From positions 1-11,284 of the forward strand of contig JANBTH010000792.1 in the NCBI GenBank assembly GCA_027578815.1: DNA of 11,284 bases, written 5' to 3'. The position numbers and the translations under genes are program-made. Below are positions 1 to 7,455 of this stretch, one piece after another (position 1 is the stretch's first letter; every line of letters starts with the position of its first letter). This stretch comes from Coemansia sp. RSA 1804. Lineage: Eukaryota > Kickxellomycota > Kickxellomycetes > Kickxellales > Kickxellaceae. Under the pieces are notes generated by a model. That model was not told the origin of the DNA, made no database searches, and saw only the letters and a list, made by a program, of their open reading frames with translations.

Positions 1-136
1 AGCTGGCTTTGCTTCTTTTGTTTTCTTTGCCTCGTCTTTGCATGGTTGTTTTAAAATAAGTAATATATTGAATTCTCTTAAAAATAATTAAAAGTAACCA
101 ACTCTGGAATATATATTAGATGCTAGCGGGTAAGAA

Positions 137-142
137 TTTATT
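137..142 (-). terminator. Candidate polyadenylation signal of the decayed F-box-like gene
   Basis: The plus strand reads TTTATT, so the minus strand carries AATAAA about 33 bases beyond the last stop codon of the pseudogene. Position and spacing fit a poly(A) signal, but the flank is AT-rich and a chance match is possible. Confidence 0.4.
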
Positions 143-174
143 TAAAAAAACTCATAAATGGCCACTAGTGTATA

Positions 175-1892
175 TCATCTCAAAAGACACTTTAGTCTGT
201 CAGAACGCTCTAGATAAGGCTTACATTTGATGGCACTTTCAATTGTACCGTTGTAGGCAGCAAGAACCTTGTTGGGTACTTTGGCAAATGTGAATCTTGG
301 ACATGCAATGGCAAACAGCATTGCAGTAATGGCAAGAGATCTGGTTGGCGTGTTTGTGGATGTGTTTATGTCACAATATTTAAGACGCAAGCTCAGCGGA
401 TAGAACTTTTTGAGAACATATTTAGGCATATTTTGGGCTGAACACGTCCAGGTGATGATCCAAGTCCTCCACACGCATACCCAAAGAACTCCAGATTCGG
501 CAGCATCTGTATCATTTCTATAGCTTCTGTAAGTTGCAGCTTGACCTTTTTAAGGCTGAGATGGACGAGGTTCTGGATATTTGGATAAAGCGCAATGGTT
601 TCGGTGATTGAGTAGTCGTCTATATAATCACACAGAACAAGCGACCGCGTTGATTGTGAAACCAGTCCAAGTGCAAACTGCAATGAAGAAATGTTTTCGT
701 CTTGAAGGAGAGGAGATATGTAACCAAATTTTAGGTTGATACTACGCAAGTTTCTAAGCTTTTCAGCCACGCCATGTTCTGTAAGCATATTTATAGCGAA
801 AATGTGCAATTCCATATCTAGATGCTTTAGGGTTTTGCCGCAGCCTCTGAAAAATGCATCGTCATCAAATACATATAGTTTTTCGCACTTTACTCTTTCG
901 AGAGCAGGAAACGAAACACCCTTTGTAATCGTCTCACACGTGCCCGCTCCAAAGAGAAACATAATGCGGCATTCGAAATTCTTCAAGCGAGGATATACGA
1001 TGGGATTGTTTTCCCTGTCCAACATTATATCTTTAAGTTGCCCCAGTCAGAAGCTATCCAGTACAAGAGTGTCAAGAATCGGCGCATTTCGGACAATGAC
1101 AGGTACGGCTTTGTCACCCTGATATGAATAATGGTAATAGAGTCTGGTTAGACTTGTTTCGCTCACTAGACACGGATATTCCTTGATGAGTGTGGAAGAT
1201 TCAATCTTTGTACTTCATGTACCCGATCCTGTGGAAATTGATGGCAGAGTCCTGTGAAGACCGTGCTCTGCAAACGCCTCGCGTGTGATATTATGCATAT
1301 ATATTACTTCACATTCCCTTGTTTCAATAGAGGCTCTGCTGAACCTGGGCAATGCCTTCAACATGTTTCCAGTGATACGTTGCAGCGCTGTGACATCAGA
1401 TTATGAAATAGAAGACAAGTGAAGATCTCGTTCGCTTCTTCTTTTCAAAACTATCGTTATCTTGGTTGCATTTGGAAAGGCCATTGTGTCAATCCATGAG
1501 TCGGCAAATAGTGCAAAAATCTTGAACAGCTCCTCTAATAATCTTTCAAAATGAAAGATGACATGCTTGACGTAGCGATAGTGTTGGATGTCATTAGGTT
1601 CGCCAAGTTCTGATCGCCAGTCGTCAAACGTTACTTGAAGACGGTCGAGGGTTTCAGCATTTAGTTTACCAGTAGCTCTCTTGCAAAAGTGACCAAATGA
1701 AAGCTCTCGTCAGTATCGGCTGATATTGTAGATGATTCTCCATTATTTAGCTACTACTTTTGCCAATGCTATTTCCTCTACTGTCGGTCTGTGTGGAAGG
1801 AAAGAAGTACATTTCTTGTTGTTGGCAAAATGCTGTGCGATAGAGTCAGCAATGAGCAGAGGAAGGGTCTGAAACTTTGAAAGAGCAGACAT
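175..1892 (-). pseudogene. Decayed F-box/leucine-rich-like gene, nearly full length
   Basis: Reading down from an ATG at 1892 with A at -3, the frame opens with MSALSKFQTLPLLIADSIAQ, which resembles an F-box-like N-terminus. The same frame continues for about 1.45 kb and is interrupted only by nonsense codons at 1743-1745 (TAA), 1710-1712 (TGA), 1401-1403 (TAA), 1215-1217 (TGA) and 1047-1049 (TGA). The longest intact stretch is 393-1025. It carries leucine-rich repeat-like segments such as YPRLKNFEC, FDDDAFFRGCGKTLKHLDM and LVHLSLKKVKL. Near 415-445 the homologous reading jumps to another frame, consistent with a net loss of one base. It then ends in a family-like C-terminus (KFYPLSLRLKYC through RLKCLLR) at the TGA at 175-177. 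The intact ancestor would have had about 570 residues. I recall a large paralogous family with this layout in Coemansia; that comes from memory. F-box proteins usually recruit substrates to SCF ubiquitin ligases, but no function is likely here. Confidence 0.75.
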
Positions 1893-2497
1893 TTTAAAGA
1901 ACTTAAAAAGGGAAAACAAAAAGGGAGTCGAGGAAATGCGATTAAAAAGGCAACGCTGGTTGTTACTTTCTATGAGAGCAGAACAGGCATAAAAATTTTT
2001 TTATTTGTAAACGGAACGCAAACTGTGGAGGGAATCCGCAGTGACGTCCATTCTTAAATTATATTAGGGCTTTCTATCAGGTGTAATTTCCATGGCATCT
2101 CCAAATACTGACCCTTTTTCCTAACATTTTTAAATGGCAAAGTTGCAGGTTATATAGATAATTAAAATATTGAATTGTTTTGGAAACCAGCAGAACTCAA
2201 TATACAGCGTGACCACCTTCATACTGATCTGGTCTAATCGGGTTACGGGCCGAGTTCCTGCATATGTCAAGGAACGTAGGCACGTGTAAATAGCATGTTT
2301 TGTTCATATGTTATCAATGGAATATTTTTAATCTTATTTGAAATAACTAGTATTATATACCATGTCATCTAGTGAAAAAGACAGGGTGGTTGGCTTATCA
2401 TCATTAGTGACAAGGTTAAGCGGTAACACCACGCCTAAATGGAACTCATGAGCGGACGCCACTACACGTGGAAACTTCTTAGTAGGGTGCATTATAT
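1893..2497. other. Intergenic region: old promoter of the pseudogene and 3' flank of the HSF-like gene
   Basis: About 600 AT-rich bases with no supported gene. On the minus strand, the 60 bases just upstream of the pseudogene ATG are rich in T and C runs (plus strand 1893-1955), like the leader of the PDI gene in this window, so remnants of the original promoter seem to survive. I see no tRNA, repeat or transposon end in the rest. Confidence 0.5.
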
Positions 2498-2503
2498 TTT
2501 ATT
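2498..2503 (-). terminator. Polyadenylation signal of the HSF-like gene
   Basis: The minus strand reads AATAAA about 50 bases past the stop codon of the HSF-domain gene. This is a normal distance for a fungal poly(A) signal. Confidence 0.6.
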
Positions 2504-2552
2504 TGCAGAACACAAGTACTGTACATGAAGAATGATTTTTTGTGTGCGCGTT

Positions 2553-4115
2553 TTACAGGATGCGAGGGCGCTTTGATGGAAGCGTCTCGCGCAATGACGA
2601 CTCGAGATGGTTGGAGTAAGATTGGCGACCCCAGCTTCCTCCTCCTCCGACTTGTGGCGGCGACGCAGTGAAAGAACCAACCTTTCTTTCCTTCATCTCG
2701 GCGCAGCCTCCATCGAGAATAGTGCTACCACCACTGCTACTAGTGCCGCTGCTGGTGCTTGAGGAGCGCCGGGCGCGGGAGTGCAGGAAGGAATGGTCAA
2801 AGCATCTTGCATCTACGGGAGTTGCCGCTGCTGGTAGTTCTTGGGATGGCGGGGAGGGGTTGGAGATGTGGGCGAAGGTGCCGGGTTGAGCACAGCAGCC
2901 AGGTCGAACAGGCGGTAGGGCGGCTGCGCACGAGCAGCTGTGTCCTGATGCCTGCTGCAAGTAGCTGTGTGGATGGTTGTGCTGGTGCTGGTGCTGGTGC
3001 TTGCTGCAGCTGTGTTCGTGGTGGTGGTGGTGGTAGCTGTCGGCGGCCCACTGCGGCTGAACCCACCGCCCGGCACGAAAGGGAGCAGGCTGGAGAAAGT
3101 CAGTGCCTCTTTCCTGATGCTCGCTGGAGCAGGGGTGTGAAAGCGCAGGAGAGATGTCGCTGGCAAGCTTCTTGAAGGCCTCAACCACCGGAGAAATCGT
3201 CTCGGCGCCATGTGCGTGGTGAGCAGTGGCGGGCCGAACAATAGCCGCTTCCAGGAACCCCACGATTCCTGCAAACGCGCCTTGGATGTCGGCTATTTTG
3301 GCACGCATCGCCTGGTTCTCGCGGTGCAGCAGCGTGTTAGATTGCTGCAAGTCGGCAATGTTGCGCTTGAGGTCATCATTGCCGACCTGCAGCAATCCAA
3401 ACGCGCTGGCACTAACAGCTTCATTTGGGCTCGGTGAGGCGCTGGCAGTAGCAGCTGGCAGAATTAGCGGCTGAGCATTATTAGAAGAAGCCACTAGTGC
3501 GGGGGTGGCAGGGGCTGACGGAGAAGAAGCAGCATCTTGCGGCAACTCGGCGGTAGACGCCAGCAGCTCCGAAGTACTACCAGGAGACGCAGTCGACATT
3601 TGCGGAGACGTATCCTGTGCTGCTGCCACAGCCTTTGGGCCGCGACGCTTGATATTCTGAAGTTGCTTCAGCTCGCCGCGCCGAAAATAATAGTGCTTGA
3701 ACATCCATAGCTGAGCATCACCAAAGATGCCGCCGTATGCCAGGTCGCTGATTTTGTGGAAGCCATACATGTTCAGCTGGCGTACAAAGCTCTGCCAGTT
3801 GCCATGCTTGAAGTATGCTGGCAGCACTTGCCGCGCAAACTCAACAGGGTCAGTCACTTTGAAGCTGTCCCCTTCTGCCGACCATGAAATAAGAGCATCC
3901 GTGTTCTTGTCTGCCACCATGGCGTACAGCTTCGACACAAAGGCCGCGTGTGTCTTTTGTATCAGCAGCCGCGGCTTTTGTGCTGACAAGGAAGCGCCGG
4001 AAGAAGACTCGGCTTGCTGGTGCTTTTCCAGCAATGCGGTGGCGGTGGCAGAAGCAGAAGCATCGTCTTTGGCGGATGCAACCGACACATGAGGTGGTGT
4101 TGGTGTGGCAACCAT
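2553..4115 (-). CDS. HSF-type DNA-binding transcription factor, Sfl1/Mga1-like
   Basis: This 520-residue nuclear DNA-binding protein is uninterrupted by introns. I start it at the ATG at 4113-4115 because it is the first ATG in the leader and has A at -3 and G at +4. A longer reading from 4163 would need a TTG start. Residues 53-156 form an HSF winged-helix domain. They include SFVRQLNMYGFHKI (109-122, recognition helix) and a second part with WMFKHYYFRRG (137-147). The FKHxxFRRG form is closer to Sfl1/Mga1/Skn7-class factors than to classical Hsf1. Residues 240-292 hold a heptad-like stretch, which suits oligomerisation. The tail is low-complexity: Ser/Ala/Pro-rich (162-238), His-rich (362-383), with SCSC at 393-396 and CC at 407-408, and a final SKRPRIL that may help nuclear import. 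No response-regulator receiver domain is visible, which argues against Skn7. The family binds GAA/TTC-type elements as trimers. The target genes here are unknown. Confidence 0.9.
   Translation of the reverse strand: MVATPTPPHVSVASAKDDASASATATALLEKHQQAESSSGASLSAQKPRLLIQKTHAAFVSKLYAMVADKNTDALISWSAEGDSFKVTDPVEFARQVLPAYFKHGNWQSFVRQLNMYGFHKISDLAYGGIFGDAQLWMFKHYYFRRGELKQLQNIKRRGPKAVAAAQDTSPQMSTASPGSTSELLASTAELPQDAASSPSAPATPALVASSNNAQPLILPAATASASPSPNEAVSASAFGLLQVGNDDLKRNIADLQQSNTLLHRENQAMRAKIADIQGAFAGIVGFLEAAIVRPATAHHAHGAETISPVVEAFKKLASDISPALSHPCSSEHQERGTDFLQPAPFRAGRWVQPQWAADSYHHHHHEHSCSKHQHQHQHNHPHSYLQQASGHSCSCAAALPPVRPGCCAQPGTFAHISNPSPPSQELPAAATPVDARCFDHSFLHSRARRSSSTSSGTSSSGGSTILDGGCAEMKERKVGSFTASPPQVGGGGSWGRQSYSNHLESSLRETLPSKRPRIL
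2981..3032. repeat. GCTGGT/GTG short tandem repeats inside the HSF-like gene
   Basis: Three and a half GCTGGT units (2981-3001) and a GTG run (3018-3032) lie within the coding sequence. On the minus strand they encode the alternating His-Gln tract and the five-His run. The length is likely to vary between isolates. Confidence 0.75.
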
Positions 4116-5783
4116 CGTGGTTAGAGAGACTGGGGTGTGCGCGGTACTTTCCTTTTGTACCAAGAGAAAGTTTAGATGGAGATGTGAGCAAAATAAGATG
4201 GCAAAGATGTGCGTGGAGGAAAATAAAACGAAAAAAAAGAACAGACTAGCTGAAGAATATTAATGGAAGGAAAAAGAAAAAAAGCGATGGCGGCAACTGT
4301 CAGAGGGAATGTTGTTGTTGTTGCAAAAAAGCCTCATGCTGCCAGAATGCATCCAAAGATCCGTTGAAATTCCATAGAACACGGAACGGGTGGTTGGCAT
4401 TAATCTCTCACCATGCAGCCTTGTGCGATTTTCTGCTTATTTTGGAGGGACAATCACGGAAGCAATGGAAGGAGTGGAAAAAAGGAGAATGAGAGATTTT
4501 TTCTAGCTGGCTGATGAAAAAATTTTGTTTTCCTATTGTTGACACCGCCAGCAAAATGCGAATGACAGGCTTGGGATCTGCATGCGCTGTTTTTCTTTGC
4601 CTGCTCAGGTGCACAAACGAAGACCAAGAAATACTTGTCAAAACAGCAACAGCAGAATCCGCTCCCAAAGTCAAACAGCAAGAGAGAAAAAACCATCTTC
4701 ACGTTGACGGATGGCAAGATATCGTTCCACAATAGAAGGTGGTCAGAAACAAACAATGGGCAATGCTTGGGCTGAGATGGCATCTCTCATCTCTCCATCA
4801 ACAAGCATATATTCATGGAGCTAGATGAGACAAAGACACCAAAGCCATTGTTCCAACCAGCCAACTCTTCGGAATAAAAACAACCCAACCTCTATTTTAC
4901 ATGTGTTATCGCCACATATTGCCAGACTCTGGACATGCATCTCTCTTCCATCCACATAGTTTATTTCTCCGAGAATCTCTAGAAATGAAACGAAACCCCC
5001 GCCAGCCATAATGCGCAACTATGAACAACTAATCACTGTATGTCTTGCAAACAAGGACAGCAAAAACGCCTTACTTGCTTGAGGAATGGACTGTTGTCCG
5101 ATGCAGAATACCTACCCTATTCCACTCACAAAAGTACCGCTCCCTATTTACCATATACACATTCATCACATATTTTTTTGACTGTATGCAGAAAACTAGG
5201 CGACAACTCTGCCACTTGCTGGTGACCAGAAAGAAGAAGCAGGCGTGCTAGACGGGGGTTGTTTATCATGACCACACAGAAATGGTACTCTGGTGGGAAA
5301 TAGAAGCACCAGCACCCGCAAACGATATATTATTGGTGCGAGAAGGCCATGGCAATATAGAATCCGGTGCACCGACTGCTATTGGTTACTGTTTATTGCC
5401 AGAGGGGGTTACCAATCTATTAGTTTCTGGAATTGTGAAAAGTGTTGTTATTGTTGTTGCAAATGTCAACTGGTCTTTTTCGAGTCCGAGAACACGCCCT
5501 ATTTCCTCCACTTTCAATGTTTTCTACTGCTTGCATTGTCAATCAACAAATTTCAGCACATGCCTTGATCGTGATTTCTGGTGATTGGCTAGAATGGCAA
5601 ACACTTTTTTTCCGCTGGTAAGCGAAAAAAACCACACACACAGAATAATCAAGTGGCAGCGATAATAAAGCACTCAAAATGCCCGTCTGTTCTGGCCTTG
5701 ATGTTTAAAGAGTCTTTTCCTCCCCGCACACGCCGGCATCACCACCATACTTTCTTTCCTTCTCAGCATCTTTATTAAAACAC
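4116..5783. other. Divergent intergenic region without a supported gene
   Basis: The HSF-like gene leaves to the left and the basic-protein gene to the right, so both promoters must lie here. The minus-strand HSF leader contains long pyrimidine runs and no ATG before 4115. Several short open frames (for example 4454-4783 minus, 4514-4735 plus, 5282-5584 plus) have low-complexity or unrecognisable products and no conserved motif, so I do not call them. A GTT run occurs at about 4311-4322 and a similar one at about 5448-5459. I see no tRNA fold or transposon terminus. Confidence 0.5.
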
Positions 5784-5789
5784 TATAAA
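5784..5789 (+). promoter_or_regulatory. Candidate TATA box of the small basic-protein gene
   Basis: TATAAA lies 137 bases before the ATG of the spliced gene and is followed by a pyrimidine-containing leader. It would place transcription start near 5815-5820. Support is by position and consensus only. Confidence 0.45.
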
Positions 5790-5925
5790 GCCAAAAACCA
5801 CTACCGCTTATTGCACTTTTTGCTTGCAACCCCCTCTATCCGACCAATTGATTGTTTTTAAACAAGCCAAACTGTGCGCGCTTGCTTACCTATTGCTTAT
5901 TCTTTTGTCTGAATTTAAAGTATTG

Positions 5926-6834
5926 ATGTTTGGACTTTTCAAGGACTTTCATCACAGCAGCGATAGCCACCACCACCACAATACGACAAAACCTATCCCC
6001 GAGATCGAAAACGAAAAAGTTAAAGTTCTGGTAAAAACAAAGACCGAAGCGATCCCCGAGAACACAATAATGCGTGTCAAGCCGTGCACCGACAAGGCAG
6101 GGAAAACGGCGGGCAACAACATACGAAAGAAGGGCAAGAAGTTTGCCACAAAGGTATGTGCCACGAACACAGCAATACTGCCTACTCTTGCTGCTGTCAG
6201 TTGTTAGTTGCCAATGCAAAGCCAGATGTACATGATTACTAACCACGCCCGCCTCTTTATTCGGTGTCTGTTTAGGATTCTATGAAAAACATACTTGACA
6301 AGGTCAACGAAGCCGAGGACTCGCAGCTGAATAAAAAGATCCAACGACAGGTAAAGGCATTATTACTCTTTGCTCATGCCGTATCATAGCAGCAATTGGT
6401 TGGAACATTTTTGCATCCGATATTTATGCACCAAGAAGCCTGCATTACTAATCCATATCTATTGGTTATGTGCGGGAGCTGTGACTCGCTGTTGTTTTTC
6501 ATTTCATTTCACTACGCTGTAGCAGTCAATCAAGAAGATGGTTGAAGACAAGAATACCCGCTCGCAGGAGAAGAAGACAAAGAAGGCCAGCCGGCTCGAC
6601 GAGATAAAAAAGCAATTGCGGCAGGGATACTCTTTGAGCAGTTCCACAAAGCCACTATCGCCAAGGCCTCGCACCAAAAAGAGAAAGAACATGGGACGCA
6701 CGCTCAGCGCCATCAACAAAGAGTGGAGTGCGATGGAGAGCAGCGAGGATGGCCGGTCCACCGCCGTCTCCGAGACCAACGACGGCACACCAACCAGTCC
6801 AAAGTCTAAGAAGACAGTGACATTTGCCGTTTAG
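5926..6834 (+). CDS. Small lysine-rich nuclear-type protein, three exons
   Basis: I do not recognise this protein. Exons are 5926-6153, 6276-6350 and 6526-6834, all joined in phase 0, giving 203 residues (204 if the upstream acceptor of intron 2 is used). The start is the first in-frame ATG. Intron 1 begins GTATGT and contains a perfect TACTAAC. Intron 2 begins GTAAAG and contains TACTAAT. The product starts MFGLFKDF, has a four-His run (15-18) and is dominated by Lys, Arg, Ser and Thr, with no membrane segment. Residues 102-134 could form a charged helix, and PRPRTKKRK (147-155) looks like a nuclear localisation signal. The end, TPTSPKSKKTVTFAV (189-203), holds TP and SP sites and KTVTF, which fits the RVxF-type docking motif of protein phosphatase 1. 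A PP1-binding or chromatin-associated role is inference only. Splice signals and the continuous frame make the gene itself convincing. Confidence 0.8.
6154..6275 (+). other. Spliceosomal intron 1 of the small basic-protein gene
   Basis: The intron is 122 bases long, with donor AAG|GTATGT, branch sequence TACTAAC at 6237-6243 and acceptor TTTAG at 6271-6275. If retained, the frame stops at 6205-6207. Splicing preserves the reading frame exactly. Confidence 0.85.
6351..6525 (+). other. Spliceosomal intron 2 with tandem TAGCAG acceptor
   Basis: Donor CAG|GTAAAG is followed by a branch-like TACTAAT at 6446-6452. The acceptor region reads TAGCAG (6520-6525), so splicing at 6522 or 6525 gives products that differ by one glutamine. 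The intron is 172 or 175 bases long. Confidence 0.8.
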
Positions 6835-6877
6835 CTCGCCAACTCCACCCGCTGGGTCTCCAGGCACTACCAAATAG

Positions 6878-6905
6878 CTAGTTAGTTAGTTATTTAGTTA
6901 GTTAG
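6878..6905. repeat. TTAG-type tetranucleotide repeat after the basic-protein gene
   Basis: Seven 4-base units, five TTAG plus one CTAG and one TTAT variant, lie 44 bases past the stop codon, in the likely 3' untranslated region. The 4-base period places TAG in all three plus-strand frames. Confidence 0.7.
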
Positions 6906-7054
6906 CTGCGTTATTTTCCTTACCAGCAAGTCCAAGTCTGTTGTTACATATATTTTTATGCTTATTCATTTTTCAAATGCTTGTTGGTAAAATACGCTTG
7001 TTTTGCCAATTGCTCATCAAGTCCAAGTCTGCATCTTCGGTAAAGCTGATCTGC

Positions 7055-7059
7055 CCAAT
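7055..7059 (+). promoter_or_regulatory. CCAAT box upstream of the PDI gene
   Basis: A CCAAT pentamer lies 397 bases before the PDI ATG and 43 bases before the TGACGTGG element. CCAAT is the binding site of the HAP/NF-Y complex. A five-base match is weak alone, but its place beside the UPR-like site is suggestive. Confidence 0.3.
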
Positions 7060-7102
7060 CAAGCCGGTCGATAATTCCTCACGCTCTCTCAGATCAGAAA
7101 AA

Positions 7103-7110
7103 TGACGTGG
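7103..7110 (+). promoter_or_regulatory. UPR-element-like site TGACGTGG
   Basis: The octamer matches the XBP1/ATF6-type unfolded-protein-response element (TGACGTGG/A) and contains the ACGTG core shared with sites of yeast Hac1. It lies 346 bases upstream of an ER foldase gene, the class of gene that such sites normally induce. Binding is inferred from the consensus and context. Confidence 0.5.
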
Positions 7111-7315
7111 AGTGCCAGCAATGGAACAAAGACCTTAATTGGCTGGAACAATGTACTGGAACGGCACAGTTCGATATTGTTAGGTGTTTTCAGCGCAGCA
7201 TGTCTTTGTCTCTAGCTTCTCTCTGCATCAGCGCAAAAAAATTATTCCAGCAAACGACAACACAAAAACCATTTTGTGCGCATATATTTTTGTTTTCACT
7301 GCTTTGTTTACTTTT

Positions 7316-7376
7316 TACCTCTCCCTCTTTTCTTTTCACTCTCGTTTTTCTTTTTTCTTTTTTTTTTCTTTCTCTA
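7316..7376 (+). promoter_or_regulatory. Pyrimidine-rich core promoter or leader tract of the PDI gene
   Basis: This is an almost pure T/C tract of about 60 bases ending 80 bases before the ATG. Such tracts often flank transcription starts of strongly expressed fungal genes. A TATATT-containing sequence sits just upstream at about 7282-7288. No ATG occurs between the tract and the start codon. Confidence 0.5.
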
Positions 7377-7455
7377 TTACCCAGTCTATCTAAAGTGTTC
7401 TGCTGTTTATTCCGCCTCTCTTGATTTCATTTATTCTGGCTGACTGAGATAGAAA

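Noticed and set aside
393..1025. 210-codon open frame taken as a separate intact gene
   Set aside because: The same frame continues upstream with family-like sequence through several stops, and the C-terminal part follows in another frame. It is a fragment of the pseudogene, and its ATG is an internal methionine.
736..1122. 128-codon plus-strand open frame
   Set aside because: It lies opposite the F-box-like pseudogene and has no recognisable motif.
4116..4163. N-terminal extension of the HSF-like protein by 16 residues
   Set aside because: It would need a TTG start. The ATG at 4113-4115 is the first ATG and has an ideal context.
4408..4783. Overlapping minus-strand open frames with Cys- and Phe-rich products
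   Set aside because: Composition is low-complexity, reflecting A-rich plus-strand sequence. There is no domain, splice logic or conserved motif.
5282..5584. 100-codon plus-strand open frame
   Set aside because: The product is not recognisable, a competing frame overlaps it over most of its length, and nothing marks it as coding.
5824..5925. Upstream extension of the small basic protein (hydrophobic residues before MFGLF)
   Set aside because: The extension begins with TTG and has no ATG. It lies in the likely 5' leader, 35 bases after the TATA box.
6878..6905. Telomere-like repeat
   Set aside because: The unit is TTAG, not TTAGGG, and the tract is only seven units long within a gene-containing region.
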